From an uncultured Bacteroides sp. (GTDB lineage Bacteria > Bacteroidota > Bacteroidia > Bacteroidales > Bacteroidaceae), in contig CALUOR010000002.1 of the NCBI GenBank assembly GCA_944322285.1, positions 1 to 64,000 of the forward strand: 64,000 nucleotides of DNA. The letters are read 5' to 3'. Positions 1 through 9,040 of this stretch are shown piece by piece. Every line of letters starts with the position of its first letter. The stretch's first letter is position 1. A program made the translations under genes and the position numbers. The notes under the pieces are model-generated. The model saw only the letters and a program-made list of their open reading frames with translations. It made no database searches and was not told the DNA's origin.

Positions 1-32
1 GTCTAACCAGAAAATCGGATAGGGTTAAGTAG

Positions 33-127
33 AAAGTTGTGTTCAAACTTACGGTTGTATAACCGAAGCTTTAAGTTATACAACCGAAACTTTAAGTTGT
101 ACAACCGAAGACTTCGGTTATAGAATA
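33..127. repeat. 95-bp palindrome-rich tandem array, copy A
   Basis: The stretch is built from about four 21-bp units (starting near 48, 69, 90 and 111), each centred on a palindromic core of the type cggttgtacaaccg. The whole 95 bp recurs in inverted orientation at 61314-61408 with only three mismatches by my alignment. The open frame that reads through it on the minus strand merely translates the repeat (RLYNLKF-like units) and is not a gene. Confidence 0.85.
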
Positions 128-228
128 TGCTTAGGAAAAAAGAAGTTTTCATGAAGTTGTAATTCTTATTATGAGTAAGCTTTATATAATTAGGTATGTG
201 CAATGAAGTATTTGTCTTTTCGTACAGG

Positions 229-267
229 TGTCCGAAAGCGAACAGCCTGATTGTCCGAAAACGAACA
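229..267 (+). promoter_or_regulatory. Paired palindromic activator sites upstream of the sigma-54 promoter
   Basis: Two near-identical 16-bp sites, TGTCCGAAAGCGAACA at 229-244 and TGTCCGAAAACGAACA at 252-267, lie 23 bp apart. Each is an imperfect palindrome (TGTYCG-N4-CGRACA). They sit roughly 65 and 90 bp upstream of the predicted transcription start, which is the usual place for an NtrC-type enhancer-binding activator. The identity of the activator is not visible here. Confidence 0.6.
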
Positions 268-298
268 CCTACCCCCGTCAGAAGGACTTCTGGCGCGT

Positions 299-313
299 TG
301 GCACGCTCTTTGC
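299..313 (+). promoter_or_regulatory. Sigma-54 (RpoN) -24/-12 promoter
   Basis: TGGCAC at 299-304, a five-base spacer, and TTGC at 310-313 match the RpoN consensus TGGCAC-N5-TTGC exactly. Transcription should start near 325, about 35 bases before the ATG at 361. Most other promoters in the window are of the TTTG/TAnnTTTG type, so this gene is set apart in its control. Confidence 0.75.
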
Positions 314-360
314 CCGTAAGTTGGCATGAAAACGAAAACTAAAAATGTCAAAAACAGAAA

Positions 361-1854
361 ATGATGAAGAAGATAACACTCTTGCTTGCTTGTAGTTTGG
401 TTATTGGGCAGAACGTCTTCGCCCAGACGGATACGCTGACCTATAACCGTGACATCACCTTGTCCGAAGCCATTGCCTTGGCCCGCATACAGTCTGTAGA
501 TGCCGCTGTGGCCTTGAATGAACTGAAAACGGCCTATTGGGAATACCGCACGTTCCGTGCCGACCTCCTGCCCGAAGTCAGTTTTACGGGCACGCTGCCC
601 AGTTATAACAAGTCCTATAGCTCGTATCAGAACTCGGACGGAACGCGTACCTTCGTGCGTAACAACACGCTGGGTCTCTCTGGTGAGTTGTCCATCGACC
701 AGAATATCTGGTTTACGGGTGGCACACTTTCGCTCACCTCCTCGCTGGACTTTGTACGTCAACTGGGACACGGAGGCATGAAGCAATTCATGACCGTACC
801 CATCGGATTGGAGTTGACGCAACCTATCTTCGGGGTGAACAACCTGAAGTGGAACCGCCGCATCGAACCCGTACGTTACGCCGAAGCCAAGGCAGCCTTC
901 ATTTCCGCAACGGAAGAAGTCACCATGACCGCTATCACGTACTTTTTCAATCTGCTGCTCTCCAAAGAAAATTTAGCTACAGCGAGACAAAACAAAGAAA
1001 ACGCCGACCGCCTTTACGAAGTGGCCAAGGCCAAGCGCAAGATGGGGCAAATATCAGAAAACGACCTTCTGCAACTGAGGCTGAACGCCCTGCAAGGCGA
1101 GGCAGACGTGACGGAAGCCGAAAGTAGCCTGAATGCCAGTATGTTCCAGCTACGCTCGTTTCTGGGCGTGTCCGAGCAAGACAACTTGAATCCCGTCTTG
1201 CCGGAAACGGTGCCTGACATACGCATGAATTACCAAACGGTGCTGAGCAAAGCGTTAGAGCGTAACTCCTTTGCGCAAAACATACGTCGCAGGCAGCTGG
1301 AAGCCGACTATGAAGTGGCCACGGCCAAGGGTAATCTGCGCAGCATCAACCTATTCGCCAGCATCGGATATACGGGGCAAAACAACCACTTCAAATCATC
1401 CTACAAAGACCTGCTGGACAATCAGATAGTAGAAATTGGCGTCAGTATCCCTATCCTCGACTGGGGCAAACGCCGCGGACAGGTGAAAGTGGCGCAAAGC
1501 AACCGGGAAGTGGTGCGCTCGCAAATCCGTCAAGAACAGATGAACTTCAACCAAAATATTTTCCTGTTGGTGGAGAACTTTAATAATCAGGCCCAGCAGT
1601 TGAACATAGCCGAAGAAGCCGACCGCATAGCCGAGCGGCGTTACCGCACCAGCGTGGAGACTTTCATGATAGGCCGCATCAGCACATTAGATCTGAACGA
1701 TGCGCAGAATTCCAAGGACGAAGCCCGCCAGAAGCACATCAGCGAACTGTATTATTATTGGTATTACTTCTATCAGTTGCGCAGCCTCACGTTGTGGGAT
1801 TTCGTGAACGATACGGAGCTGGAGGCCGATTTTGAGGCCGTGGTGAAAAGTTGA
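361..1854 (+). CDS. TolC-family outer membrane efflux protein
   Basis: The 497-residue product starts with a signal peptide (MMKKITLLLACSLVIG, cleavage after FAQ) and then shows the duplicated outer-membrane-efflux repeat: a first alpha-helical/beta unit to about residue 250 and a second to the C terminus, with long alanine-, glutamate- and arginine-rich helices typical of the TolC barrel-tunnel. It would form the trimeric outer-membrane exit duct for a tripartite RND or ABC exporter. No adaptor or pump gene lies downstream; partners, if linked, would be left of the window or elsewhere. Transcription is predicted to be sigma-54 dependent with two upstream activator sites, so it is probably an inducible efflux or secretion duct. 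Confidence 0.9.
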   Translation: MMKKITLLLACSLVIGQNVFAQTDTLTYNRDITLSEAIALARIQSVDAAVALNELKTAYWEYRTFRADLLPEVSFTGTLPSYNKSYSSYQNSDGTRTFVRNNTLGLSGELSIDQNIWFTGGTLSLTSSLDFVRQLGHGGMKQFMTVPIGLELTQPIFGVNNLKWNRRIEPVRYAEAKAAFISATEEVTMTAITYFFNLLLSKENLATARQNKENADRLYEVAKAKRKMGQISENDLLQLRLNALQGEADVTEAESSLNASMFQLRSFLGVSEQDNLNPVLPETVPDIRMNYQTVLSKALERNSFAQNIRRRQLEADYEVATAKGNLRSINLFASIGYTGQNNHFKSSYKDLLDNQIVEIGVSIPILDWGKRRGQVKVAQSNREVVRSQIRQEQMNFNQNIFLLVENFNNQAQQLNIAEEADRIAERRYRTSVETFMIGRISTLDLNDAQNSKDEARQKHISELYYYWYYFYQLRSLTLWDFVNDTELEADFEAVVKS

Positions 1855-1895
1855 TTAAGAATTAGATTTCTTTTCGCTACATCGCAGGATTTTCG

Positions 1896-1903
1896 TATCT
1901 TTG
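1896..1903 (+). promoter_or_regulatory. -7 box (TATCTTTG) for the LysE-family gene
   Basis: TATCTTTG at 1896-1903, with a TTTC stretch at 1872-1875 as a weak -33 box. The ATG follows only five bases after the box, so the transcript would have almost no 5' leader. Confidence 0.55.
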
Positions 1904-1908
1904 CGCCC

Positions 1909-2562
1909 ATGATTCAGATTGAGACTATATTCAATATATTATGGAAGGGCTTCATCATCGGCGTCATTGTGTCGGCGCCGCTGGGTCCCGTGGGTGTCCT
2001 GTGCATCCAGCGCACGCTGAACAAGGGCCGTTGGTATGGCTTTGTGACGGGCATCGGCGCCGCCTTGAGCGACATCTGCTATGCCCTGCTGACGGGCTAC
2101 GGCATGAGCTTCGTGTTCGACTACGTGAACAAGAACATCTTCTACCTGCAACTGATAGGCAGTGTCATGCTGCTGGCATTCGGCGTCTATACGTTCCGCA
2201 GCAACCCCGTGAAATCCCTGCGTCCCTCTTCGGGCAACAAGGGGACGTATCTGCATAACTTCGTGACGGCCTTCTTCGTCACCCTCTCCAATCCGCTCAT
2301 TATCTTTCTGTTCATCGGCTTGTTCGCCCGTTTCTCGTTTGCTGGAGGCGGAGCACTGGTCAGTGAGACGGTGCTGGGATACCTCTCCATCATCCTGGGC
2401 GCCCTGTCGTGGTGGTTCGGCATTACGTATTTTGTCAACAAGGTGCGTGCCCAGTTCAACCTGCGGGGTATCTGGATGCTGAACCGCATTATCGGGAGCG
2501 TGGTGGTGATAGTGTCCGTGCTGGGGCTGGCGTTTACGTTGATGGGAGAATCGATATATTGA
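1909..2562 (+). CDS. LysE/RhtB-family amino-acid exporter
   Basis: This 217-residue integral membrane protein has about six hydrophobic segments. Its N-terminal region (GVIVSAPLGPVGVLCIQRTL) carries the small-residue and PLGP pattern typical of LysE-type exporters, and a later LSNPLIIFLFIGLF segment matches the conserved Asn-Pro motif of the family. The family exports amino acids or related small cations; the substrate cannot be told from sequence. It lies four bases before the DUF4924 gene and is probably co-transcribed with it and the RmlD gene. The -7 box just before the ATG implies a near-leaderless message. Confidence 0.85.
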   Translation: MIQIETIFNILWKGFIIGVIVSAPLGPVGVLCIQRTLNKGRWYGFVTGIGAALSDICYALLTGYGMSFVFDYVNKNIFYLQLIGSVMLLAFGVYTFRSNPVKSLRPSSGNKGTYLHNFVTAFFVTLSNPLIIFLFIGLFARFSFAGGGALVSETVLGYLSIILGALSWWFGITYFVNKVRAQFNLRGIWMLNRIIGSVVVIVSVLGLAFTLMGESIY

Positions 2563-2566
2563 CCGT

Positions 2567-3109
2567 ATGAAAATAGCTCAAGCATTAAAGGAAAAGAACA
2601 TTGCCGAATACCTTCTATATATGTGGCAGGTGGAGGACTTGATTCGCGCCAACGGGTGCGACATCGACCGCCTGAAGGCGAATGTCATCAGCCGCTTCCC
2701 TGAGGAGGAACGCCCGGCATTGGAGGAATGGTACGCCAACCTGTGCAACATGATGCGTGCCGAGGGAGTCACCGAGCGGGGACATCTGCAAATCAACTGC
2801 AACGTAATACTGAACCTCACGGAGTTGCACGGCGCCCTGCTGGCATCCACCAAATACCCCTTCTACAACGCCGCCTACTTCAAGGCCCTGCCCTTCATCG
2901 TGGAGCTTCGCCAACGCAACGGGCACAAGGAAGAGCCGGAACTGGAGACGTGCTTCGAGGCCCTGTATGGCGTATTGCTGCTTCGCCTCCAAAAGAAGGA
3001 GATAAGCGCGGGCACGGCCAAGGCCATGGAGGCGATAAGCAGCTTTGTTTCCCTGCTGGCGAACTATTACGACAAGGATAGAAAAGGAGAACTTAAATTG
3101 GACGATTGA
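2567..3109 (+). CDS. DUF4924-family protein
   Basis: The product is a soluble, helical, 180-residue protein without signal peptide or membrane segments. Its start (MKIAQALKEKNIAEYLLYMWQ), the motif RANGCDIDRL and the later GHLQINCNVILNLTELH segment are those of a Bacteroidetes-restricted family known only as DUF4924. No function is established. It is tightly spaced between a LysE exporter (4 bp) and the RmlD reductase (1 bp), so these three genes very likely form an operon. Confidence 0.75.
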   Translation: MKIAQALKEKNIAEYLLYMWQVEDLIRANGCDIDRLKANVISRFPEEERPALEEWYANLCNMMRAEGVTERGHLQINCNVILNLTELHGALLASTKYPFYNAAYFKALPFIVELRQRNGHKEEPELETCFEALYGVLLLRLQKKEISAGTAKAMEAISSFVSLLANYYDKDRKGELKLDD

Positions 3110-3110
3110 T

Positions 3111-3962
3111 ATGAACATCTTGATAACCGGCGCCAACGGTCAACTTGGCAACGAAATGCGGGTGCTCTCCGCCGAACATCCCGAACACACATACTTCTTC
3201 ACCGACGTGCAGGAACTCGACATCTGCGACAAGGAGGGCGTGAAGGCTTTTGTGAAAGACAACCAAATAGACGTCATCGTGAACTGCGCCGCCTACACCG
3301 CCGTGGACAAGGCGGAGGACAACGCCGACCTGTGCGACCGCCTGAACCGCCTCGCCCCCGGCTATCTGGCCGAAGCCGCCGAGGCCGTGGGAGCCGCCCT
3401 GGTACAAATCTCCACCGACTACGTGTTCGACGGCACGGCACACCTCCCCTACACCGAAGACGCGCCCACCTGCCCCAACTCCGTCTACGGACGCACCAAG
3501 CTGGCGGGCGAACAGGAGGCTATAGGCCGATGCAGCCGCACGATGATTATCCGCACCGCCTGGCTATACTCCACCTTCGGAGGTAACTTCGTGAAGACCA
3601 TGCTCCGCTTGGGCCGCGAGCGCGACTCATTGGGCGTGGTGTTCGACCAAATAGGCACCCCGACCTACGCCGCCGACTTGGCACAAGCCATCTTCCGAGC
3701 CATCGGGCAGGGGATAGTGCCGGGCATCTACCACTTCAGCAACGAAGGCGTCTGCTCGTGGTACGACTTCACCCTCGCCATACACCGACTGGCGGGCATC
3801 ACCACCTGCCGTGTCAGCCCCCTGCATACGGACGAATATCCCGCCCGCGCGCCCCGCCCGCACTACTCCGTGCTGGACAAGACGAAGATTAAGCAAACGC
3901 TGGGCATCGAGATACCCCATTGGGAAGAGAGCCTGGCACGGTGCATCGCCAAGCTGGGCTGA
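3111..3962 (+). CDS. rfbD: dTDP-4-dehydrorhamnose reductase (RmlD)
   Basis: The 283-residue protein opens with a Rossmann NAD(P)H motif (GANGQLGNEM) and has the extended-SDR catalytic elements: a serine in ISTDYVFDG and the YGRTKLAGE motif holding the Tyr and Lys. It reduces dTDP-4-dehydro-L-rhamnose to dTDP-L-rhamnose for surface polysaccharide synthesis. I place the start at the ATG at 3111, one base after the preceding stop; a longer frame from 3045 would overlap DUF4924 with unrelated sequence. The rest of the rml pathway is not in the window. Confidence 0.9.
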   Translation: MNILITGANGQLGNEMRVLSAEHPEHTYFFTDVQELDICDKEGVKAFVKDNQIDVIVNCAAYTAVDKAEDNADLCDRLNRLAPGYLAEAAEAVGAALVQISTDYVFDGTAHLPYTEDAPTCPNSVYGRTKLAGEQEAIGRCSRTMIIRTAWLYSTFGGNFVKTMLRLGRERDSLGVVFDQIGTPTYAADLAQAIFRAIGQGIVPGIYHFSNEGVCSWYDFTLAIHRLAGITTCRVSPLHTDEYPARAPRPHYSVLDKTKIKQTLGIEIPHWEESLARCIAKLG

Positions 3963-4067
3963 GGAAGGACGGATAAAGAGGTCGGATGTAAAGAATATTT
4001 TATTCCGTCCCTTTCCGTTCGTGGCTTTTGTAACAGATTGATAATCAGCATAGGTAGAGGTGCCAAA

Positions 4068-4155
4068 GTTAACTGTCGTAGTTAACGCCGTTGACTGTCG
4101 TAGTTAACGCCATTAACTGTCGTAGTTAACACGGTTAACTGTCGTAGTTAACTGC
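4068..4155. repeat. Four 22-bp tandem repeats upstream of prfC
   Basis: Four exact-length units (4068-4089, 4090-4111, 4112-4133, 4134-4155) of gttaactgtcgtagttaacg-type sequence; each carries GTTAAC-like arms, so the unit is palindromic at its ends. Units differ by a few bases at their edges. The array fills much of the 253-bp gap between rfbD and prfC and ends 60 bp before the prfC start. Confidence 0.9.
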
Positions 4156-4215
4156 ACTACCTCCGTCAGTAGAAAGAATTGTAAATAAATAGGATAATAG
4201 ATAACTGAACGATAT

Positions 4216-5790
4216 ATGGCAACAAACCCGGAAATTGAACGTAGACGAACCTTCGCCATCGTGGCGCACCCCGACGCGGGTAAGACATCATTGACCGAGA
4301 AATTCCTCCTTTTCGGTGGACAGATACAAGTGGCCGGAGCGGTGAAAAGCAACAAAATAAAGAAGACCGCGACGAGCGACTGGATGGACATCGAGAAGCA
4401 GCGCGGCATCTCCGTAACCACCAGCGTCATGGAATTCGATTACAAGGACTACAAGGTGAACATCCTCGACACGCCCGGTCACCAGGACTTTGCCGAGGAC
4501 ACCTACCGCACGCTGACGGCCGTGGACAGCGTCATCATCGTGGTGGACGGCGCCAAGGGTGTGGAGACGCAGACACGCAAGCTGATGGAAGTGTGCCGCA
4601 TGAGGAACACCCCCGTCATCATCTTCGTCAACAAGATGGACCGCGAGGCGAAAGACCCCTTCGACCTGATGGATGAGTTGGAGGAAGAATTGGTCATCCA
4701 GGTTCGCCCCCTGACGTGGCCCATCGAGAGCGGCCCGCGCTTCAAAGGCGTGTACAACCTCTACGAGCACAACCTCAACCTCTTCCAGCCCAGCAAGCAG
4801 GTGGTGACGGAGAAGGTGGAAGTAGACATCACGACCGAGGAACTGGACAACCGCATCGGGCACGACCTGGCCGACAAGCTCCGTGGCGAACTGGAACTGA
4901 TAGAGGGAGTCTATCCGGAGTTCAACGTAGACGAGTATCTGAAGGGCGAAGTGGCCCCCGTATTCTTCGGCTCGGCCCTGAACAATTTCGGCGTGGAGGA
5001 GCTTTTGAACACCTTCGTGGAGATAGCCCCGTCGCCCCGTCCCGTAAAGGCCGAGGAGCGCACGGTGATGCCCGACGAGGCGAAGTTCACCGGCTTCATC
5101 TTCAAGATTACGGCGAACATCGACCCCAACCACCGTTCGTGCATCGCCTTCTGCAAGGTCTGCTCCGGCAAATTCTCACGCAACGTACCCTATTACCACG
5201 TGCGCCACGACAAGACCATGCGCTTCTCCAGCCCCACGCAGTTCATGGCGCAGCGCAAGACCACCGTGGACGAGGCTTGGGCGGGCGACATCATCGGCCT
5301 GCCCGATAACGGCACGTTCAAGATAGGCGACACGCTGACCGAGGGCGAACACCTGCACTTCCGCGGCCTGCCCAGCTTCTCGCCGGAGATGTTCAAGTAC
5401 ATCGAGAACGCCGACCCCATGAAGCAGAAGCAACTGGCCAAGGGCATCGACCAACTGATGGACGAGGGTGTAGCCCAGTTGTTCGTCAACCAGTTCAACG
5501 GGCGCAAGATTATCGGCACCGTGGGTCAGCTTCAGTTCGAAGTCATCCAGTACCGCTTAGAGCACGAATACAACGCCAAGTGCCGCTGGGAGCCCGTCAG
5601 CCTCTACAAAGCCTGCTGGATAGAGAGCGACGACCCCGCCGAGTTGGACGCCTTCAAGAAGCGCAAATATCAGTACATGGCCAAGGACCGCGAGGGTCGC
5701 GACGTCTTCCTGGCCGACTCGGGCTACGTGCTGCAGATGGCGCAGATGGACTTCAAGCATATTAAGTTCCACTTTACGAGCGAGTTCTGA
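4216..5790 (+). CDS. prfC: Peptide chain release factor 3
   Basis: This 524-residue translational GTPase recycles RF1/RF2 from the ribosome after peptide release. Seen are G1 (AHPDAGKTS, residues 17-25), the switch II motif DTPGHQDF, and NKMDRE. The insert-containing GTPase domain, beta-barrel domain and RF3-specific C-terminal domain ([17 protein letters not shown]) follow, and the length equals that of other RF3 proteins, so it is distinguished from EF-G by its shorter C terminus. The 5' region holds the 22-bp repeats and no clear -7 box. Confidence 0.95.
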   Translation: MATNPEIERRRTFAIVAHPDAGKTSLTEKFLLFGGQIQVAGAVKSNKIKKTATSDWMDIEKQRGISVTTSVMEFDYKDYKVNILDTPGHQDFAEDTYRTLTAVDSVIIVVDGAKGVETQTRKLMEVCRMRNTPVIIFVNKMDREAKDPFDLMDELEEELVIQVRPLTWPIESGPRFKGVYNLYEHNLNLFQPSKQVVTEKVEVDITTEELDNRIGHDLADKLRGELELIEGVYPEFNVDEYLKGEVAPVFFGSALNNFGVEELLNTFVEIAPSPRPVKAEERTVMPDEAKFTGFIFKITANIDPNHRSCIAFCKVCSGKFSRNVPYYHVRHDKTMRFSSPTQFMAQRKTTVDEAWAGDIIGLPDNGTFKIGDTLTEGEHLHFRGLPSFSPEMFKYIENADPMKQKQLAKGIDQLMDEGVAQLFVNQFNGRKIIGTVGQLQFEVIQYRLEHEYNAKCRWEPVSLYKACWIESDDPAELDAFKKRKYQYMAKDREGRDVFLADSGYVLQMAQMDFKHIKFHFTSEF

Positions 5791-5887
5791 GAAGTCTTTA
5801 TTGTACGATATAGATTTTTTGGCGGATTCATTATGTAATCTTCGGGAAAAAAGCGAACTTTGCACGAAGTAACATAATAACTATAGC

Positions 5888-8368
5888 ATGAAAAAAGAAA
5901 AAGTGAAAAAAGATACCACGCCGCGCCCGTCCATCATTCATAAAGTGGGCGAGGCGTGGCGTAATGAAACGGCCCGTTTCATCATAGGGCTGGTGCTCGT
6001 CATATTCTCCATCTACCTCTTGTTGGCTTTCATATCTTTCTTCTTCACCGGAGCAGCCGATCAAAGCATACTCGACTCGGGGGATGCGGCCGATTTGGTT
6101 TCGGTGGATAATGGCGTGCGCAACTATGCCGGCTCTCGCGGGGCCCAATTGGCCAATTATCTTATCAATGATTGTTTTGGGCTGGCCTCGTTCTTCATTC
6201 TGGCATTCCTCGTTATGGCGGGGCTTAAGTTGATGAAGGTGCGCAAAGTGCGTCTATGGCGTTGGTTCATGGGATGCGCGTTGCTATTGGTTTGGTTCAG
6301 CGTGTTCTTCGGCTTTGCCTTCTGCTCGTTCTATGCCGATTCGTTCATCTATCCGGGCGGAATGCATGGTTATAACGTGAGCCGTTGGCTGGAGTCTCAG
6401 ATAGGCACGCCGGGCGTATGGATGCTGTTGTTGGTTACGGCGCTGTGTTTCTTTATTTACTTCAGTGCACGTACGATAGGGTGGCTGAGAGATGTGTTCG
6501 CCCTTAAATTCTTGAACAAAGCGAATCGTCCCGTGCATGAAGACAATGAGCGGAAAGATACAGAAGGAGAAGTGCCCGGAGCATTTACCGGTTCGTGGAC
6601 GGGCAAGCCTGAAGGGCAGGACGCCCAACCGGATGAGTCCGAACACCCAGAAGATATGAAGGAAAACGAACAGGAAGATGCCATCTCGCTCAACGTGGAC
6701 AATCCTTCTTCTCCCGGAGAGCTTTCATCGGATGATATTCCCATCACCGTAGAAGTGCCCGATGCAGAGGCCGTGGTAAAGGAAGAGGGGAAAGAAGAAA
6801 TGCCCGAGCCTACTTTTGATGTTGAGGCAAATGAAGATGAGGAGTATCAGGGAAAGGAGTTGGAGCCTTATAATCCTCGCCTGGATTTGGAGAATTATCA
6901 TTTCCCCACACTGGACCTTATGAAGCATTATGATGAGAATGGCCCTAGTGTGGACATGGAGGAGCTGAACGCTAAGAAGGATAAGATTATCAGCACATTG
7001 CATAGCTTTGGCATTGAGATAAGCTCCATCAAGGCCACCGTAGGCCCTACAGTAACCCTGTATGAAATCACCCCCGGACAAGGCGTACGCATCTCCAAAA
7101 TACGCAACTTGGAGGACGATATCGCCCTGAGCCTTTCCGCTTTGGGCATCCGCATCATAGCCCCCATTCCCGGCAAGGGAACCATCGGCATCGAGGTGCC
7201 CAACGAGAAGCCAAAAATCGTCTCCGGGCAAAGCATCATTGGGAGTAAGAAGTTTCAGGAATCCACCTACGACCTCCCCATCGCGCTGGGAAAAACCATC
7301 ACGAACGAAGTGTTCATGGTAGACTTGGCCAAGATGCCCCATATCCTTGTGGCCGGTGCCACCGGACAAGGTAAGTCCGTGGGCTTGAATGCCATTATCA
7401 CCTCCTTGCTCTACAAGAAGCATCCTTCGGAATTGAAGTTTGTGCTGGTAGACCCCAAGAAGGTAGAGTTCAGCATCTACTCCGTCATTGAGCATCATTT
7501 CCTGGCCAAGCTTCCCGATGAGTCCGACCCCATCATTACGGATGTTACCAAGGTGGTGCAGACACTCAATTCGCTTTGCGTGGAGATGGATGCCCGCTAT
7601 GACCTCCTGAAAGCCGCCCACGTGCGCAATGTCAAGGAGTATAACGAGAAATTCATTAACCGTCAGCTTAACCCCGAGAAGGGACACCGCTACATGCCCT
7701 ATATTGTGGTGGTTATCGATGAATTCGGTGACCTTATTATGACTGCCGGCCGGGATGTGGAGCTTCCTATTGCCCGCATAGCTCAGTTGGCACGTGCCGT
7801 AGGCATTCACATGATTATCGCCACGCAACGTCCCACCACAAACATCATTACAGGCACCATCAAGGCTAACTTCCCGGCCCGTATCGCTTTCCGCGTATCG
7901 CAGATGGTAGACTCGCGCACCATCCTTGACCGCCCGGGGGCCAACCAGCTGATAGGAAAGGGCGATATGCTCTTCCTGCAAGGGGCTGACCCCGTACGTG
8001 TGCAATGCGCCTTTATCGATACGCCCGAGGTGGTGGAAATCACCAAGTATATCGCCCGTCAGCAAGGGTATCCTACGGCTTTCTATCTGCCCGAATATGT
8101 GGACGAAAACGGGGGTAGCGATTTGGCTGATGTAGACTTAGGACGCAAGGATCCGCTTTTTGAGGATGCGGCACGGCTGATTGTGACCCATCAGCAAGGT
8201 TCTACCTCGCTCATACAGCGCAAGTTCTCCATCGGTTATAATCGTGCGGGACGTCTCATGGACCAACTGGAGAAAGCTGGTGTGGTGGGGCCTGCCCAAG
8301 GAAGTAAGCCGCGTGATGTTTACTTTGCGGATATTGTATCGTTGGAAGATTTCTTGAAAACATTATAA
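5888..8368 (+). CDS. ftsK: DNA translocase FtsK
   Basis: The 826-residue protein has an N-terminal membrane domain with about four hydrophobic segments within the first 200 residues, an acidic Glu/Asp/Pro-rich linker (about 215-340), then the translocase motor: alpha and beta RecA-like domains with Walker A GATGQGKSVGLN near residue 490 and Walker B VVVIDEFGDLI, and a C-terminal gamma winged helix (SLIQRKFSIGYNRAGRLMDQ) that reads KOPS-type sites. It moves chromosome ends apart and activates dif recombination at the septum. A -7-like GAACTTTG lies at 5855-5862. The lolA-like and trxB genes follow at short spacing. Confidence 0.95.
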   Translation: MKKEKVKKDTTPRPSIIHKVGEAWRNETARFIIGLVLVIFSIYLLLAFISFFFTGAADQSILDSGDAADLVSVDNGVRNYAGSRGAQLANYLINDCFGLASFFILAFLVMAGLKLMKVRKVRLWRWFMGCALLLVWFSVFFGFAFCSFYADSFIYPGGMHGYNVSRWLESQIGTPGVWMLLLVTALCFFIYFSARTIGWLRDVFALKFLNKANRPVHEDNERKDTEGEVPGAFTGSWTGKPEGQDAQPDESEHPEDMKENEQEDAISLNVDNPSSPGELSSDDIPITVEVPDAEAVVKEEGKEEMPEPTFDVEANEDEEYQGKELEPYNPRLDLENYHFPTLDLMKHYDENGPSVDMEELNAKKDKIISTLHSFGIEISSIKATVGPTVTLYEITPGQGVRISKIRNLEDDIALSLSALGIRIIAPIPGKGTIGIEVPNEKPKIVSGQSIIGSKKFQESTYDLPIALGKTITNEVFMVDLAKMPHILVAGATGQGKSVGLNAIITSLLYKKHPSELKFVLVDPKKVEFSIYSVIEHHFLAKLPDESDPIITDVTKVVQTLNSLCVEMDARYDLLKAAHVRNVKEYNEKFINRQLNPEKGHRYMPYIVVVIDEFGDLIMTAGRDVELPIARIAQLARAVGIHMIIATQRPTTNIITGTIKANFPARIAFRVSQMVDSRTILDRPGANQLIGKGDMLFLQGADPVRVQCAFIDTPEVVEITKYIARQQGYPTAFYLPEYVDENGGSDLADVDLGRKDPLFEDAARLIVTHQQGSTSLIQRKFSIGYNRAGRLMDQLEKAGVVGPAQGSKPRDVYFADIVSLEDFLKTL

Positions 8369-8384
8369 AAGCACCCAGTAATAT

Positions 8385-9008
8385 ATGAGAGTAAGGAATC
8401 TGTTTATTGTCCTGATGCTTTTGGTGGGATTATTACCTGTCGCGGCACAGAAAAACGAGGCAAAAGTCCTGTTGGACCGGATAGTTGAGAATTTCGAACA
8501 TTCCAATGGTGTGTCGATTATATATTCAATCCGGCCGGAGGGAGCGTATTCATACGGACGAATCCAGTTGAAAGGCGAGAAGTTCCTCCTCAAGTCGCCG
8601 GGTATGACCACTTGGTTTGACGGGCATACCCAGTGGACCTACTTGGAGGCGAATGATGAAGTAAACATCTCAGAACCGACTCCCGAAGAATTACAGACGC
8701 TTAATCCTTTCGCATGGCTGAGGCTTTATCGGCAAGGGTATGCGTTGCAGCTCGAATCGAGCGGTAAACGGGCTTCCGTAATAGTCATGACCACTACAGA
8801 ACCGAATCAGGAATGGCAACGCATCCAACTCTACGTGGAACATGTAGAATTACGTCCTATGGAGATACGAATGCGCAGAAAAGACAGCGCGGAAGATATT
8901 GTCATTAAAATCATTTCCTACGATGCGGAAGGCGAGAATTATCCGGATGCCATGTTTACGTTCAACAAGAAAGACTATCCTACCGCCGAAGTCATCGATT
9001 TGAGATAA
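8385..9008 (+). CDS. LolA-like outer membrane lipoprotein carrier
   Basis: The 207-residue protein has a signal peptide (cleavage near VAAQ) and the LolA fold signature: an early helix (LLDRIVENFEHSNGVSIIYSI), then beta strands containing GEKFLLKSPGMTTWFDGHTQWTY. It should be a periplasmic chaperone that ferries lipoproteins from the inner to the outer membrane. It is 16 bp after ftsK and 32 bp before trxB. A second, more diverged LolA homologue lies inside the polyene operon (30986-31606), so this one is the likely housekeeping copy. Confidence 0.8.
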   Translation: MRVRNLFIVLMLLVGLLPVAAQKNEAKVLLDRIVENFEHSNGVSIIYSIRPEGAYSYGRIQLKGEKFLLKSPGMTTWFDGHTQWTYLEANDEVNISEPTPEELQTLNPFAWLRLYRQGYALQLESSGKRASVIVMTTTEPNQEWQRIQLYVEHVELRPMEIRMRRKDSAEDIVIKIISYDAEGENYPDAMFTFNKKDYPTAEVIDLR

Positions 9009-9040
9009 CGGAATACATCTTTATAAAATAAGCAAACAAT

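Noticed and set aside
3..203. 66-codon frame with repeated RLYNLKF units
   Set aside because: It is the translation of the 21-bp DNA repeats, not a repeat protein.
4068..4155. CRISPR-like array
   Set aside because: Units are contiguous 22-mers without spacers, and there are no cas genes.
4288..5133. 281-codon open frame on the minus strand
   Set aside because: Antisense to prfC; Val/His/Leu-rich shadow translation.
6725..8065. 446-codon open frame on the minus strand
   Set aside because: Lies fully antisense to ftsK; the translation is rich in His/Gly/Gln with no domain pattern. An effect of codon bias.
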